DNA of 64,000 nt from positions 5,302,886-5,366,885 of the forward strand of contig CAJQUN010000015.1 of NCBI GenBank assembly GCA_907163345.1, in the 5' to 3' direction. The translations under genes and the position numbers were made by a program. The stretch's first letter is position 1, and each line of letters starts with the position of its first letter. The notes under the pieces are model-generated. The model searched no databases. It worked only from the letters and a program-made list of their open reading frames with translations, and was not told the origin of the DNA. Below, piece after piece: positions 47,206-59,400 of this stretch. The stretch comes from Haberlea rhodopensis. Taxonomy: Eukaryota; Streptophyta; Magnoliopsida; Lamiales; Gesneriaceae.

Positions 47206-48426
47206 AGTACACGAAATATGACAAATTATATTATATGATGAGATTGTTAAGGGTTATTGCTAAGATGTTATTATTGAATTGATGTTCGTTTAGGTATGTA
47301 TGAGCCTCCGGATGTCGAGAATATCTAAATCACATTGTCAATATTAAGGTGCATATGACGTACGAGCATATGTAAATAATTATTGTTTCATGAAATGAAT
47401 AATATATTATTGTTGTCATTTAATTAGTACGTAGAGACGTACAAGTATTGAATGTAACTTTTGAGTATTATGTTGACAAGTGTTGAGAGCACCAACGAAT
47501 GGTGTTATGATTCTTGTGATGCCGCTATCGAACGTGTTATGAGTTGCGGTTCCGCAACTGTTGAGCGTGCGATGGTTATTGTGATGCTCTATTGAGCGTG
47601 CGATGGTTATTGGGCCAACGTTGTTAAGCGACTGATGTGACATGATGAGTTATGACTAATAAATTGATAACCGAGATGTATTTGATTTCTATACATCATT
47701 GTTATCATAATTTAAGTATTGTCGATTGTTGAACTTATGGTTTTGAGTATTGTATAGTAAATCATTCTTGTGATGATTTAATTGGCTTTGAAATTGATGA
47801 TTTTGGTTGATGTGAGAACAGGAACAACGTAAGAGACCTACAATGGTTGTGGTATACTCAGGGAGTATTTGCTTAAATTACAGCATTATATTCTGTAAAT
47901 TATTAATTGTTGCTACGATGATATTGAGATTATGTAGTTGGTATGCTCACCTCGTGTAGCGGTTGTTTCTGTTGAAACAGGTGGAACATGTACGATATTG
48001 ATTCGGGAAATGAGTTCGAACTGGAGGATGAGGATGCTCTTGGGAGCAAGGTACCAGTATAGAGTGATATGTTTTTATACAAATAGATACACACATGTTT
48101 GTTAAATGCTCGTTTGTGAGGATAGTGATATGTGTATATAGTTTGTATAAATGTCTTGAGTTTTCTCTTTTCATTTGTGTGTTGCATGCAATTTAATTGA
48201 AGGGAAATTGTATAATGAATTGAGAATGTATTAGTGCGTTACGAGGTGTATACATATATGAACTGTGTTCGTGTTGGGTTGGGTTTATAGGGGAATTATA
48301 TCGAAAATTTATAGAGGTTATGCCATAATTACGAGGCATTTAGTGAGAATTCTAATGTTATAAATGTATACACTAATGACAATACCAAATGCATTAATGA
48401 CGATATTAGTAGTTAGGGTACTTACA
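47206..48426 (+). repeat. Element A right LTR, second part
   Basis: Resumes directly after the TGAGT duplication and matches 14767-15840 plus 26152-26292, including the uninterrupted site of the Athila-like solo LTR insertion (gggtttatagggg at 48281). Confidence 0.85.
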
Positions 48427-49039
48427 TTAGTTTTTTGTTTTGTATTATTGAAGTATTGAGTTCAACTGTTTGATGAAAGAGCCGAGAGAGAAGTAGACTA
48501 TTAAGTCATCTCCAATGCATTCCCTCAAGGCAATATCGAACATTTCTCTTATGACGGATAAGTCTAGATTACGTTCTCAATATTATTCTTGTTCATTGCA
48601 ATGGGAAGATGATTTTCAACACTAAATTTGAATATTTTAAATTCTCTATGCTACATCAGATACAAGATATTATTATTATTATTATTATTTTGGGTCACCT
48701 CTGTCTCGTATTTTGTGTATTATTACAGTACTTACACCAAGCTCAGGACATGTTATATTTGGCTTATGCATCTTGTCTATGCTTGACCACGCGAATCCAG
48801 CTTCATTGAGGTACCTTAGGACTCTTATTCCTAATTCGGGTTCTCGATGGGCATCTACCTTAGCCAATTATACGGTGCTCGGTATCTGGCCTAATACTCA
48901 GCACATCAATCGACCTTGACTTTGGTGCTCAGTCTCCTTGCCTTGATTACGATTATTTCTGTCCAATTAATATTAGAATTTCGTAGACATATATTTTTTA
49001 TCGTGCTATCTTATTATTATTTCAGACAGGATCAACAGT
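48427..49039 (+). other. Tat 3' interior, unique part
   Basis: No gene recognised. 48660-48690 has an (ATT)n run. 48720-48960 is slightly GC-richer (ttggtgctcagtctcc.., ggtgctcggtatctgg) and foreshadows the 'gctcgg' repeats that follow. The first 230 bp match nothing else in the window. Confidence 0.4.
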
Positions 49040-49240
49040 TCGGGCATGCATCTAGCAGTAAGGCCCTATTACATCGAGCTCGGGCGAGCAACCTAGCACT
49101 AAGACCCTATTACATGGAGCTCGGGCATGCAATCTAGAAGTATGACCCTATGACATTGAGCTCGGGCAAGCAATCTAGTAGTAAGGCCCTATTACATTGA
49201 GCTCGGGCATGCAATCTAGCAATAAAGCCCTATTTTATGA
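49040..49240. repeat. Tat array 1: ~42-bp tandem repeat
   Basis: About five copies of taaggccctattacattgag followed by ctcgggcatgcaatctag, with roughly 10% variation. Confidence 0.85.
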
Positions 49241-50090
49241 GCTCGGGATGTTCGAGCTTGTTCTATTATTGTCAGTTGTTGGCAGGTTTAGGATCGGGAT
49301 GTTTGGTTCGTATTTGAAGCTAAAATGTGACTGAGTTTTAGTGCTCGGGATGTTCGAGTACGTTTTATTGGTGCTCGGGATGTTCGAGTACGTTATATTA
49401 TTGGTGCTCGGGATGTTCGAGTACACTTTATTATTGGTGCTCGGGATGTTCGAGTACGTTCTATTGTGTTCGGGATATTTTATATATGTCCGTTGTTAGC
49501 GGGTTAAATACGGGATCGGGATGTTTGGTCTGTATTTGAACCTAAAACATGACTTAGTTATTGGTGCTCGTGATGTTCGAGTACGTTCTATTGTGTTCGG
49601 GATATTTGATATATGTCCGTTGTTGGCGGGTTAAATACGGGATTGGGATGTTTGGTCCGTATTTGAACCTAAAACGTGACTTAGTTTTGGTGCTCGGGAT
49701 GTTCGAGTACGTTCTATTGTGTTCGGGATATTTGATAATATCTGTTGTAGGCGGGTTAATACGGGATCGGGATGTTTGGTCTGTATTTGAATCTAAAACG
49801 TGACTCAGTTTTGTGCTCCGGATGTTCAAGTACGTTCTATTGTATTCGGGATATTTGATATATGTGTGTTGTTGGCGTGTTAAATATGGGGATCAGGATG
49901 TTTGGTCGGTAGTTGAACCTAAAACATGACATTGTTTTGGTGCTCGGGATGTTCGAGTACGTTCTATTGTGTTCGGGATATTTGATATGTCCGTTGTTGG
50001 CGGGTTAATATGGGGATCATGATGTTTGGTTCGTATTTGAACCTAAAACGTGAAAGAGTTTTGGTGCTCGGGATGTTTGAATACATTATA
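49240..50090. repeat. Tat array 2: ~125-bp tandem repeat
   Basis: About six copies. Each has a gtgctcgggatgttcgagta start, a gttcgggatatttgatatat middle, cgttgttggcgggttaaata, and a gggatcgggatgtttggt end followed by 'tatttgaacctaaaacgtga'. The first copies are shorter and out of phase. Confidence 0.9.
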
Positions 50091-50500
50091 TTCTTGATCG
50101 TGATGTTTTCCCTGGAGCCTGATCATATTTTATCTGCTTGGGATGTTTTTCCTGGAGCCCGATTATATTTTATCTGCTCGGGATGTTTTCCCTAGAGCTT
50201 GATTATATTTATCTGCTCGAGATGTTTTCCTTGGAACTCAGTTATTTATCTGCTCGAGATGTTTTCCCTCGAGCTCAATTATATTTATCTGCTCGAGATG
50301 TTTTCGCTCGAGCTTGGTTTTATTTATTTGCTCGAGATGTTTTCCCCGGAGCTTGGTTTTATTTATCTACTCAAGATGTTTCCTGGAGCTTGGTTATATT
50401 CTATGTGCTCAGGAGTCGAGCTTATTCTATGTTCCCCAGAGCCCGATCATATTTATCTGCTCGGGATTTCTATTTATTATCTCTGGAGCTCAGTTATATC
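50090..50500. repeat. Tat array 3: ~50-bp tandem repeat
   Basis: About eight copies of tctgctcgagatgttttccc followed by 'ggagcttgattatattta'. The shared gctcgggatgtt core links it to array 2. The open frames across it are due to the repeat. Confidence 0.9.
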
Positions 50501-50810
50501 TTATGAGTATTATTTGCTTGGATGTATATCTTTGCTTGAAGCCGACTCGAGCGACTTACAAAGTCTACAAAGCCGAACTCAGCTTACTATAATTCAAGCA
50601 GATTTCTCACAGTTTGGTTTTCTCGGGGATTTCTGCCTACCTGCCAGTGGATATTATCTTTGATTTATTTACCACATTCTTTTTACTGGATGGATCCCTT
50701 AGAATTCACAAGTTCCGAAGAATACACTGAAACAACAACAATGATTTTACCCGATCTATATAAACCAAGATCTCAACTTTGGTCATCTTGCTTCACTTCA
50801 GGGGGTGAGG

Positions 50811-51415
50811 TGATGTGGTAGGGGAAGTAGGCCACATCGGGTAAAATCATTGTCGAACAAGACGAAAGTGTCCGAATAGGAAAATACCCGAAGATGATGG
50901 TACTCTGCTCGGTCCACGTGGTCAAACAGTTACATAAGACCCGGTCATAACGGCTAGTCAAGCTAGATTTCCCGGATATGCTTTGAATAGAACGTGCCAT
51001 AAACAAAAGAGCTGCTAGTGGCCGAGAAAGAGGACATGACGGAGCAGCTAATGGCAATTAGTGGAGGCAACTAATGGGAACCAATATGATGGGAGGAGTT
51101 AGTGAAGAAGATGGTGGAGTTAATGGCTAAAATCAAGGGGTGACTTTTCTTTAAAGAGGAGGTTGCCTCACTATCAGAGAGATTTCTCGGCTCTACATTG
51201 GGAAAGGAAGAACGAAATTCTTCCTCATTTTTTGTCCATCTTTTAGTACATAAACACTGTAAAAATATCATCGTTTATAGTGAAATTTTACACTGTACTA
51301 GGTCCCGTAGTTTTTCCTTCAATTCAAAGTTTTTCAACGTAAAAAATCACGGTGTCCTATTTATTTATTCTATTGCACTTTCTTCACCGAATAACGAAAA
51401 TACGAGATTACATCA
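50811..51415 (+). repeat. Tat 3' LTR
   Basis: 605 bp, TGATGTGG to TACATCA, colinear with 1303-1891. Preceded by the purine-rich gggggtgagg. Confidence 0.75.
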
Positions 51416-51870
51416 ATATGTATATATTATTATCATTTAACAACAATAATTATTATTATTATATTATTATATAATGTTTATATTAGTATATATATATTCA
51501 ATCATAATAATAATAATTATTATTATATAATATTAATATTATTATATTATTTATTTTATTGTTAATTTATTATTATTATTATCATTTTATTATATATATT
51601 ATATATAGTAATCATAATTATTATATTTTTATATATTGTTATATTATATATACTTTTATTATTCTTATTAGTATTATTATTATTATATGTATACTAGTAG
51701 TGACTGTATTTTAGTTATTATACAACACTATAAAAATTCATAATCTTATTCTCCAACCAAACATCATATAACTTATAACATTATGTCACTTTAAACCATC
51801 TTACAATTTTAATCATTATCCTTACTTTATCCTTATCTTATCATTTGCTCCAAACGATATCATAATGTTT
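51416..51870. mobile_element. Right part of the AT-rich element split by Tat
   Basis: ATT/TAT-rich to about 51700, then 'ctccaaccaaacatcatata' and an end near ctccaaacgatatc (51848-51861). See 1028-1302 for the reasoning. Confidence 0.35.
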
Positions 51871-52400
51871 ATTTTTCATAACATCTTCTACGGTAAGTCA
51901 ATATTTATATTTATGCATTGCTTTTTAAAAAAAAAATAGAAAAATACAATACCTAAGACATCCCAATTTCTTTCACAACAAATAATAAGAAAAAAAAGAG
52001 TTACTTTTTTAAAAATAAATAAAATATTAAATAGGTAAAAGTCTAGACCTGACCAATGTTCAAAATCGTCTGTTTGATGGTTCAAAAACCTACACCCTTA
52101 ACATTAACAATTAGCCTTTTTTGACGCTTCTGGTTCCCGTTACGGTTAACCAACGGTTATGGTTTGACCCCTATTTTTTTAATAAAAATAAAAATGTTAT
52201 TAAAATTTGAAAGAAGTGTAAAAAGTATGTGAATGTATTTTTTCCTCCATTGATTAATCATAAAATAATGTGAAATAAATTCAAGCTCAAATAATCAAAC
52301 ATGTAAGATATATTTGTTTGATTAAAATATATAAATTATAACTATCTATTTAGATCAACAAGACTCTTATATTTTAGTGATTGAAGCTAATTATTCAAGT
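51871..52400. other. AT-rich intergenic spacer
   Basis: No credible gene or recognised repeat. It ends in the 8-bp duplication ATTCAAGT (52393-52400). Confidence 0.5.
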
Positions 52401-52996
52401 ATGGGTAACCGAACCGAACCGAAATTTCGGAAATTCTGAAAATCGAAAACCGAACCCAAAATTGTTCGGTTTGATTTCGGTTTTAACCGAAATTTTTCGG
52501 TTAGGTTCGGTTTCGGTTAAAATCGTACTTTTTTTTAAAAAAAAAAAATTTAATTTTTTTTTTTGAATTTTGGAATTTGATGGTTAGTGGAAAGGAAATC
52601 CAACATAAATATAAATACTAATACATCATACATTAGACTCAAAATGATTTTTAACATTTTAATTCAAACGTTTTAATATTATTTTGAAGTTATTTATACC
52701 AAAAAGTCGAGTTTAAAAGAGACAACAAAACAAATTATGTTATACTTGAAAACAATAGTTAAATTACGAGTTTTTATTCATGCGATCATGAAAGAAACCA
52801 TTAAAAAATATTTGTTAACCATTTAATTTTTTTAAAAAAATTACTTTTGTTTAAATCTTCGGTTTTCGGTTCGATTTGGTTAACCGAAATTCGAACTTTT
52901 TTTAAAAAAAACCGAAAACCGAAAAAATTTCGGTTCTGTTCGGTTTGAACCAAATTTTTCGGTTCGGCCGGTTAACCGAACCGATGCACATCCCTG
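52401..52996. mobile_element. hAT-like miniature element with 8-bp target duplication
   Basis: 596 bp flanked by exact ATTCAAGT copies (52393-52400 and 52997-53004). Both ends are dense in GGTTCGGTTAACCGAACC-type words in inverted orientation (52401-52530 and 52850-52985), so the element can fold back. The right end reads 'gatgcacatccctg', typical for this plant repeat. The left end lacks the matching few bases and so looks trimmed. No transposase. The 8-bp duplication points to the hAT superfamily. Confidence 0.75.
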
Positions 52997-53004
52997 ATTC
53001 AAGT

Positions 53005-53415
53005 TGGAGGTTATAAATTTAAATTTACACCATAAACATACGTTTTAAATTTACAAAGATTTAAAATATTAAAATAAACTCGTACAGGCGGTTCAAGGTT
53101 CAAAATTTATGACTCTTAATCGACCCGTCGATAAATTGGCAGATTAGTTGATCACAGCCGATTTTGGGCGGTTCATGGCCCTTTAAGACTCTTGGTCGGG
53201 TCCAGGCAAAACAGTATGTTTTGCTTTGAGGAGCAATACGCAGTCATAATCAGCTGCCTAATTCCGCTAATTAGTCCCCATTTTTGTCCAATGAGAAATA
53301 CGGAAGCATTTCTCCCGACGCTTTCATTCACCATAGATCGAGATCTGCACTCTTCTCCCTCTCCTCCGTCAGCTCACTAGCTCAGTATCTCAACATTGAA
53401 TACTCCTGCGTGAAA
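53005..53415 (+). promoter_or_regulatory. Presumed promoter and 5' UTR of the TM9SF1-type gene
   Basis: No convincing TATA box. The stretch 53330-53400 is rich in pyrimidines (ctcttctccctctcctccgt), as is common in plant 5' UTRs. The frame of the first exon stays open upstream to an ATG at 53284, but the signal peptide supports the start at 53416. The position directly follows the hAT-like element. Confidence 0.4.
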
Positions 53416-56400
53416 ATGGAGGGCGGGGCTTGGTACGCCGTCGCTTTGCTCCTGCTGTTCTCTGGAGTCACCGTGAGATCCGATGCGTCGGATCACAAGT
53501 ACAAAGTCGGAGATCAAGTGCCGCTTTATGCTAATAAAGTCGGTCCTTTTCATAATCCTAGGTGAAGTCCCCCTTTTTCTGATTGATTAATTATTTTTTA
53601 TAGCAGCGTCGTTGGTTATTTGTATTGGGGTTGTGAGATCTGGTTTAGAATTTGGTGTATTGGAGGTTTTGTCATTGGTCCGTTTTTGTTCTTTTGCATG
53701 TGATCACTGTTTTGAGGTGGAGTTGAGGAATTGGCGTTAATTTGGTGATTGGTGTCTATTGAGTTCACGAGGCTTGTAAAGTTGGAGTGAAGTAGGATCT
53801 TGTTGTTGGTAATAGACATTGTTGACTATGCTGGATTTCTTTGCCCCATCAATTTCGTTGATTGCATGAAAATGTGCTTATTGTATGTGCACTTGTATCG
53901 AGTTGTGGAATATGCTGTAGGTTTTGATTTTGTGGGCTTCCTAATGGATTATTTTTTGTTCTTTTGGAGTTGGTTTCTATTTAACTATATTGTTGAGGGA
54001 TTGAGATGTGTTTGACATACATAATTTTTCCTTGATGGAGAAGATGATTGAAACCTGGTCCAAGTAAAGATGGCACGTGTGAAAACATATTACTGGATTG
54101 ATCTTAAAGAGGTCTTCTCTTTATTCCTAAATTATCACTGTTTTTGAATTCATGTAATCTCGTGAAGACACCTTGTGAACAAAGTAGATGAGTTCCATAG
54201 AATCTCGTAAATAGGAGAGATGCCATGAAAATGAACGTGAGTTTTGAATGGTTACATATTAATTATTTATTAGGAAAAGTCAAGATAAGCATAGATATCC
54301 AATCAAAATCTAGGTGAAAACACTTAGGAAACTATTATTTTTGCAGTGGTCCAATGCATGATCAGTATTCTTCATTCTGTTATGGTTTTGAATGGAGTTT
54401 GATTGGGAATAACATGTAAATATAAAAACTCTATTTTGTATGCAAAGAGAATGCATTTTATTACGACACATCAATGATTGATACGTTTGTTTCTTGTGCC
54501 AGTGAAACATATCGCTACTTTGATATTCCTTTCTGTTCCCCAGGTTTGCTTCTTATCATTTCTTTTTTTTTCCCTTCGATTATGATTTGCTAAGATAAAC
54601 TGGTTGGAAAAGTTTTTATGAACTAATATCATGCCATTGGTTCAATCTGCTCGGTAGCTCATGTGAAAGAGAAGAAAGAAGCCCTTGGGGAAGTTTTGAA
54701 TGGCGATCGACTTGTCAGTGCCCCATATAAGCTAGAGTTTTTGCAAGATAGAGACTCTGAAGTTGTTTGCAAGCAGAAGCTATCTAAGGAAGAGGTTTCG
54801 AAATTCCGAAGTGCGGTATCAAAGGACTACTATTTCCAAATGTACTATGATGACTTGCCCCTGTGGGGTTTCTTGGGGAAAGTTGATAAAGAAAGAAAAT
54901 CCGATCCCAGCGAGTTCAAATATCATCTATTCAAGCATCTTCATTTTGAAATATTTTACAATAAGGATCGTGTGATTGAAATTAATGCACGAGCTGACCC
55001 TAATTCCTTTGTAGACGTAACTGAGGATAAGGAAGTTTATGTTGAGTTCATGTACTCAGTAAAATGGAAGGAAACAGACATTCCTTTCGAGAAGAGAATG
55101 GAGAAGTATTCACAGTCTTCTTCACAGCCTCGTCACTTGGAAATACATTGGTTCTCTATAATCAATTCGTGTGTGACAGTTCTTCTTTTGACTGGTTTTC
55201 TGGCTACTATTCTCATGCGAGTTCTTAAGAATGATTTTGTCAAGTGAGCAAATTTATCTAATTCTCAAAGTTAAAAATTTATTTCATATTGAATGTTAAT
55301 TTCATATTCTATCCTTGTAAAGGTATGCTCATGACGACGAGGCAGTTGATGACCAAGAGGAAACAGGTTGGAAGTACATACATGGTGATGTATTCAGGTA
55401 TCCCAAGTACAAATCTTTATTCGCTGCATGCCTTGGTTCTGGCAGCCAGCTGTTTACTCTGTAAGTATATTAATGAGCTGCTTTCTCCTCCCAGACTTAG
55501 AGATCAGTTTCCGGTTGCTTATCACAAAATGTTGAAAATCTTGTATCTGTGTATTTTCTCCGCAGCACGGTGTTCATTTTTATACTTGCATTGATTGGTG
55601 TATTTTATCCTTACAATCGTGGAGCTTTGTTCACTGCTTTGGTTGTCATTTATGCACTTACATCAGGGATCGCTGGCTATACGGCTGCCTCTTTCTATGG
55701 CCAACTGGAAGGGAAAAACTGGGTATGCTTGGGTTTCCATAAGTCCTTTTGTACTTCTTATTTTTTGAACTTGACTTTAATTCAGCTATACAATCAGTTT
55801 TATCGACATTAACACAGATTAAAAGTTTGCTTGATTGTGTGTAGGAGTAAATGTGTGTAACCAATGTTGATTTGTTAGTCACCTGTCAGATTCTTAGACG
55901 AAGAAACTTTTTCTTTGGATTTCAAGGATTTGTTGTTAGTATTGCATGTCTTGCAATGTTGATTTGTTAGTCACCTGTTAGATGTGAGTGATTTGGTGTC
56001 CAGTAACGATCGGCATCCTGTTGGTGACACATTGCAACTTTTTTGATCCATTCGACCTTTAATTTGCTTACCGAAACAATGATATTTAGTTGCTTAACTT
56101 TTGATGGGAAACCTAAAAAAAGATAATAGCTGCTAAAACTTGTTGACTGGAATTATTGGGCCTATGGTTGACCTGCTTATAAAATGCTGCATTCAATCCT
56201 AGGTCCTTTAGTTTGTGCTGGCCAACTTGTCCAGCCTTAGGAACTGGACAGACCACGAACTGTTCTTTTTGCAATACTGAGCGCAAAGTAAACTCTACTC
56301 TGTGATGATTGAATGACCAAACTGGATGAGAGTTACTTTATTGGGATATAACAGCTTCACATTTTGTGTTTATGTGTGTGTGTGTGTTACGCACCAAATT

Positions 56401-59400
56401 CGGGGTAGCCCAAACCAACATTTAAAGAGCCAGCAAATGAGGCCCTTGCAAAGTCCATTGCAAGAGGAGCACGTGAAGTTGGGGGTGAGAGTTAGTTACA
56501 TATGGAGTACAGAATAAAAAATACAGGGGGAAGGGGAGCGAGAAAGGATAACCAGAATGCATCTTCTTGTTGAGGGTCGAGCATGATGCTTGGGCAAGAG
56601 GAGAACTTCTACTCTCGAGTAACAATGAGCTTGGAATTGCTTTCTTTACGTTCACATTCTGTTGATTGTATTTTGGGCTCTATCGATTGGTCCGACTCGC
56701 CGCCGCCGACGCGACTGAAGAGATACAACGTCATGACCAACTACAGTTCCACTGTTGAAGTAGGAAGATATCAAATTTTTCTCAGAAGCTTTGGGTACAA
56801 GACAGTATCAGAATTTCATGGCGTTGATCCCATGAGTTGGAGTCTAAAGGCGGAAAGATATTTCATGATCAACTCGACGCCATGGCATCACTGAGTCCAA
56901 ATCGCGTTCATGATCATGGAGGGGGACATCCACTTTATTTTATCAACTCATTCAGAGCAATCCTAACTTGACCTGGCCACAATTGATTTCCGAGTTATTG
57001 AAGCAATTTGTCACTGGAACGAAGTTGGGCACCGATGAAATCATTGATGTTCTAATTTAGACATCGGGTTAGAAGCTGGGAGAGATGGAGGAAGTGCTTA
57101 TGGAAGAGCTGGATGCATTTGAAGGCATGGAACTCGAAGAACATTCGAGAACCGAGCCGCCTGAACGATTTCATGCTGAGAGTGATAAATAAGATAAAAC
57201 ACAAGAGGTTGAATTACTTATGCAGGAGTTGACGATGGGAATCAATGCAGAGCAACACGACATTGGCAAATGTCTTACGTTGCAGATGGGAAACTTGGGT
57301 GGGCTTCAATGTCGGCCATTAAAAATGGGGAAGACCTAGCATATTGGGCTGGGGGTTTGGGTACATCCAGAGTGGGCTAGGGTAGGAGAGTATTTGGGAT
57401 ATATTATTAATTGGCCTCAAATAAGTAACATGGGTCAACCAAATCAAGGGTTGAAGTCTACCATTTTACATCGCACAAGGAAGAGAGATCTAGGCAGCAG
57501 TAGGAACGATCGGAAAGTTCAAAGGCCAGTGGCCGATAGGATGGCTGCTTGTGGGATGGTAGCCGGTGGGATGGCCGCCTGCGGGACGACATCCGGTGGG
57601 CCACCAGCCGCCTGCAGGACGGCATCTGGTGTGGGCGGCAACAACATATTTTGGAGTTGATTTTGGATCTTTGCAATTGAGGATTCTCCCTTCATTCTTC
57701 ATATGGGTGATAGCATGGGCTATGTTTGTTTTCCCATTCTGGAAACATAAAAGCTCAGCCCTCTTAGCTAACTGTAGTGGGTTTAAAGTGGGGCCGGAGG
57801 ATGGCGGGAGTTTTACAGCAAGGAGGAACAGCTTCGAACAATGAAGACAGAGGCGAGGGTGAAGGGAAGCACAGGTGGCGAGGGGAGTGTGGAGCAAATT
57901 CTTTCAAAATCTCAATTTCATACACTGGGTTGGACTGAACCTATGGATTGTGATGAGAAGATGAAGAAATTTATGGGCCAGAAGAAATTTATGGGTTGGG
58001 TTTGATGCTGTTAGGGACCCATAGGATTATGATTCCTATGATCCTATAGGTTGGAGCATGAACCTGTGGGAATGCTTACTTTAATGATTACAAGAGCAAA
58101 GGAACTCAACAAGATATGGTGGATTGGAACACTTCACGACTATGAATTAATTGTGGGAGTGGGATGCATGGGAGACGGATTTAGGAATAGTGGAATTAAT
58201 CTTTGCAGATTTGCAGTGGGCTCGAGCTATTATGACACTTTTTCTGTTGTGGTTGACCTGGGTTTTGAGATAATCGTATTTGATGTTGGTTGGACATCAA
58301 CCGTGATCAAGGTTCAAATACCTGCCTTGAGGAGAAAGCTAGTTTTGACGGGAGAGGTATTGTTACGGACCAAATTAGAGGTAGCCCAAACCAACATTTA
58401 AAGAGCCAGCAAACGAGGCACATGAAAAGCCCATTACAAATAATATTAGTATTATAGGAGGAGCACGTGTATTTGGGGGTGGGAGGGTAGTTACACAGGG
58501 AATACAGAATAAACACAGGGCGAAGGGGAGTGAGAAAGGATGACCAGAATTTATCTTGTTGTTGAGGGTCGAGCATGATGCTTGGGCAAGAGGAGAACTT
58601 CTCCTCTTGAGTAACAGTGAGCTGGGAATTGTATCGCTTTGATTTCAGTTGTTTTCTTCAATTTCAGTCAATATATATATAAACTCATATTCCAGATTCT
58701 TCTTGTTGCTTTCTTTACGTTCATATTCTGTTGATTGTATTTTGGGCTCTATCAGTGTGTTTGTGTGTTTTATTTTGCTTGTATTATGTTGAACCAATTT
58801 GACTAGAAAGATATGGAGTAGCTTGTTTGCTAAAGAACTAAGTATTTTGTGTCATGATTATTTAAAAATCTAGTGGTGCTACTCAGGAGAGAGGGTGTGG
58901 GGTCGAGGGGATAGAAGAGAGGAGGTGTAACTTACCTGGATACAGGAGGTGTGGTTTTTCTTGGATGCGGGAGGTAGAGCTGCTTTAGATGTGTTTTTCT
59001 TGTCCTATCCAAATTGATTCTTTGTTATTCAGAGTCTATTTTGGCCCTCAATGCTTTAATTTTTCCTGCTAGACTCCTTAGTATCAAGCAACTATAGACT
59101 AATAAAGATTATCGTGCCTGCAAGTTTTTTTCGATTGATGTTATTTTTGTTTAATGGGCAAATGCTGCTTTGATTTGTTTGCAATTAAACAAAAGAAAAT
59201 GGAGAAAGGGTATGCTGTTACAGACTTAAAATATGATGGTCTGATGCCTCCACTTTCATTCTATAGGTTCGGAATCTTTTGTTGACTGGAAGTCTATTTT
59301 GCGGACCTCTATTTCTTGCATTCAGCTTCCTTAATACTGTTGCAATTGCTTATAGTGCCACAGCAGCACTGCCATTTGGTACTATTGTTGTCATCTTTCT

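Larger units (their letters stand above)
13680..48426 (+). mobile_element. Element A: large non-autonomous Tekay-like LTR element
   Basis: Left LTR 13680-26292 and right LTR 39296-48426 each contain further insertions. Removing these gives about 2.30 and 2.33 kb of colinear LTR, starting TGTGATG and ending ACTTACA. The interior (26293-26519 plus 35451-39295, about 4.1 kb) has a degenerate initiator-Met primer site and a Tekay-like 3' end (ggggatgaaat.., agtaggggagaat) but no gag or pol. It is instead filled with short tandem repeats. Proteins of Tekay elements such as 26520-35445 probably mobilised it. The bases outside the LTRs (ATAAG left, TTAGT right) do not form a target duplication. Confidence 0.8.
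1303..51415 (+). mobile_element. Tat-type Ty3/gypsy element, about 50 kb because of nested insertions
   Basis: Two directly repeated LTRs (1303-1891 and 50811-51415) are colinear over their whole length but diverged. The left copy is followed by a sequence like the Tat/Ogre primer-binding region (1892-1910). The right copy is preceded by the purine-rich cagggggtgagg (50799-50810), and the segment before it has tandem repeats as is usual in Tat 3' regions. Flanking 5-mers are TTATG (1298-1302) and ATATG (51416-51420), matching in 4 of 5. Once later insertions are removed only about 3.5 kb of interior remains, and no Tat gag or pol is recognisable. It is therefore an old deletion derivative or a non-autonomous member. 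The alternative of two independent solo LTRs is less likely given the primer site and purine tract. Confidence 0.7.
55723..59266 (+). other. Intron 5 of the TM9SF1-type gene, enlarged by an LTR element
   Basis: 3.5 kb against 79-941 bp for the other introns. A GT donor follows GKNW and an AG acceptor precedes VRNLLL, both in phase 0. 56385-58754 is an LTR element; 55723-56384 and 58760-59266 are ordinary intron sequence. Confidence 0.9.

Noticed and set aside
50138..50663. Open frames of up to 154 codons
   Set aside because: They follow the ~50-bp Tat tandem repeat and change frame with it; low-complexity product.
57394..57897. Gly/Ala/Pro-rich frames on both strands in intron 5
   Set aside because: Arise from a short GC-rich repeat inside the LTR element; both strands are open over the same stretch.
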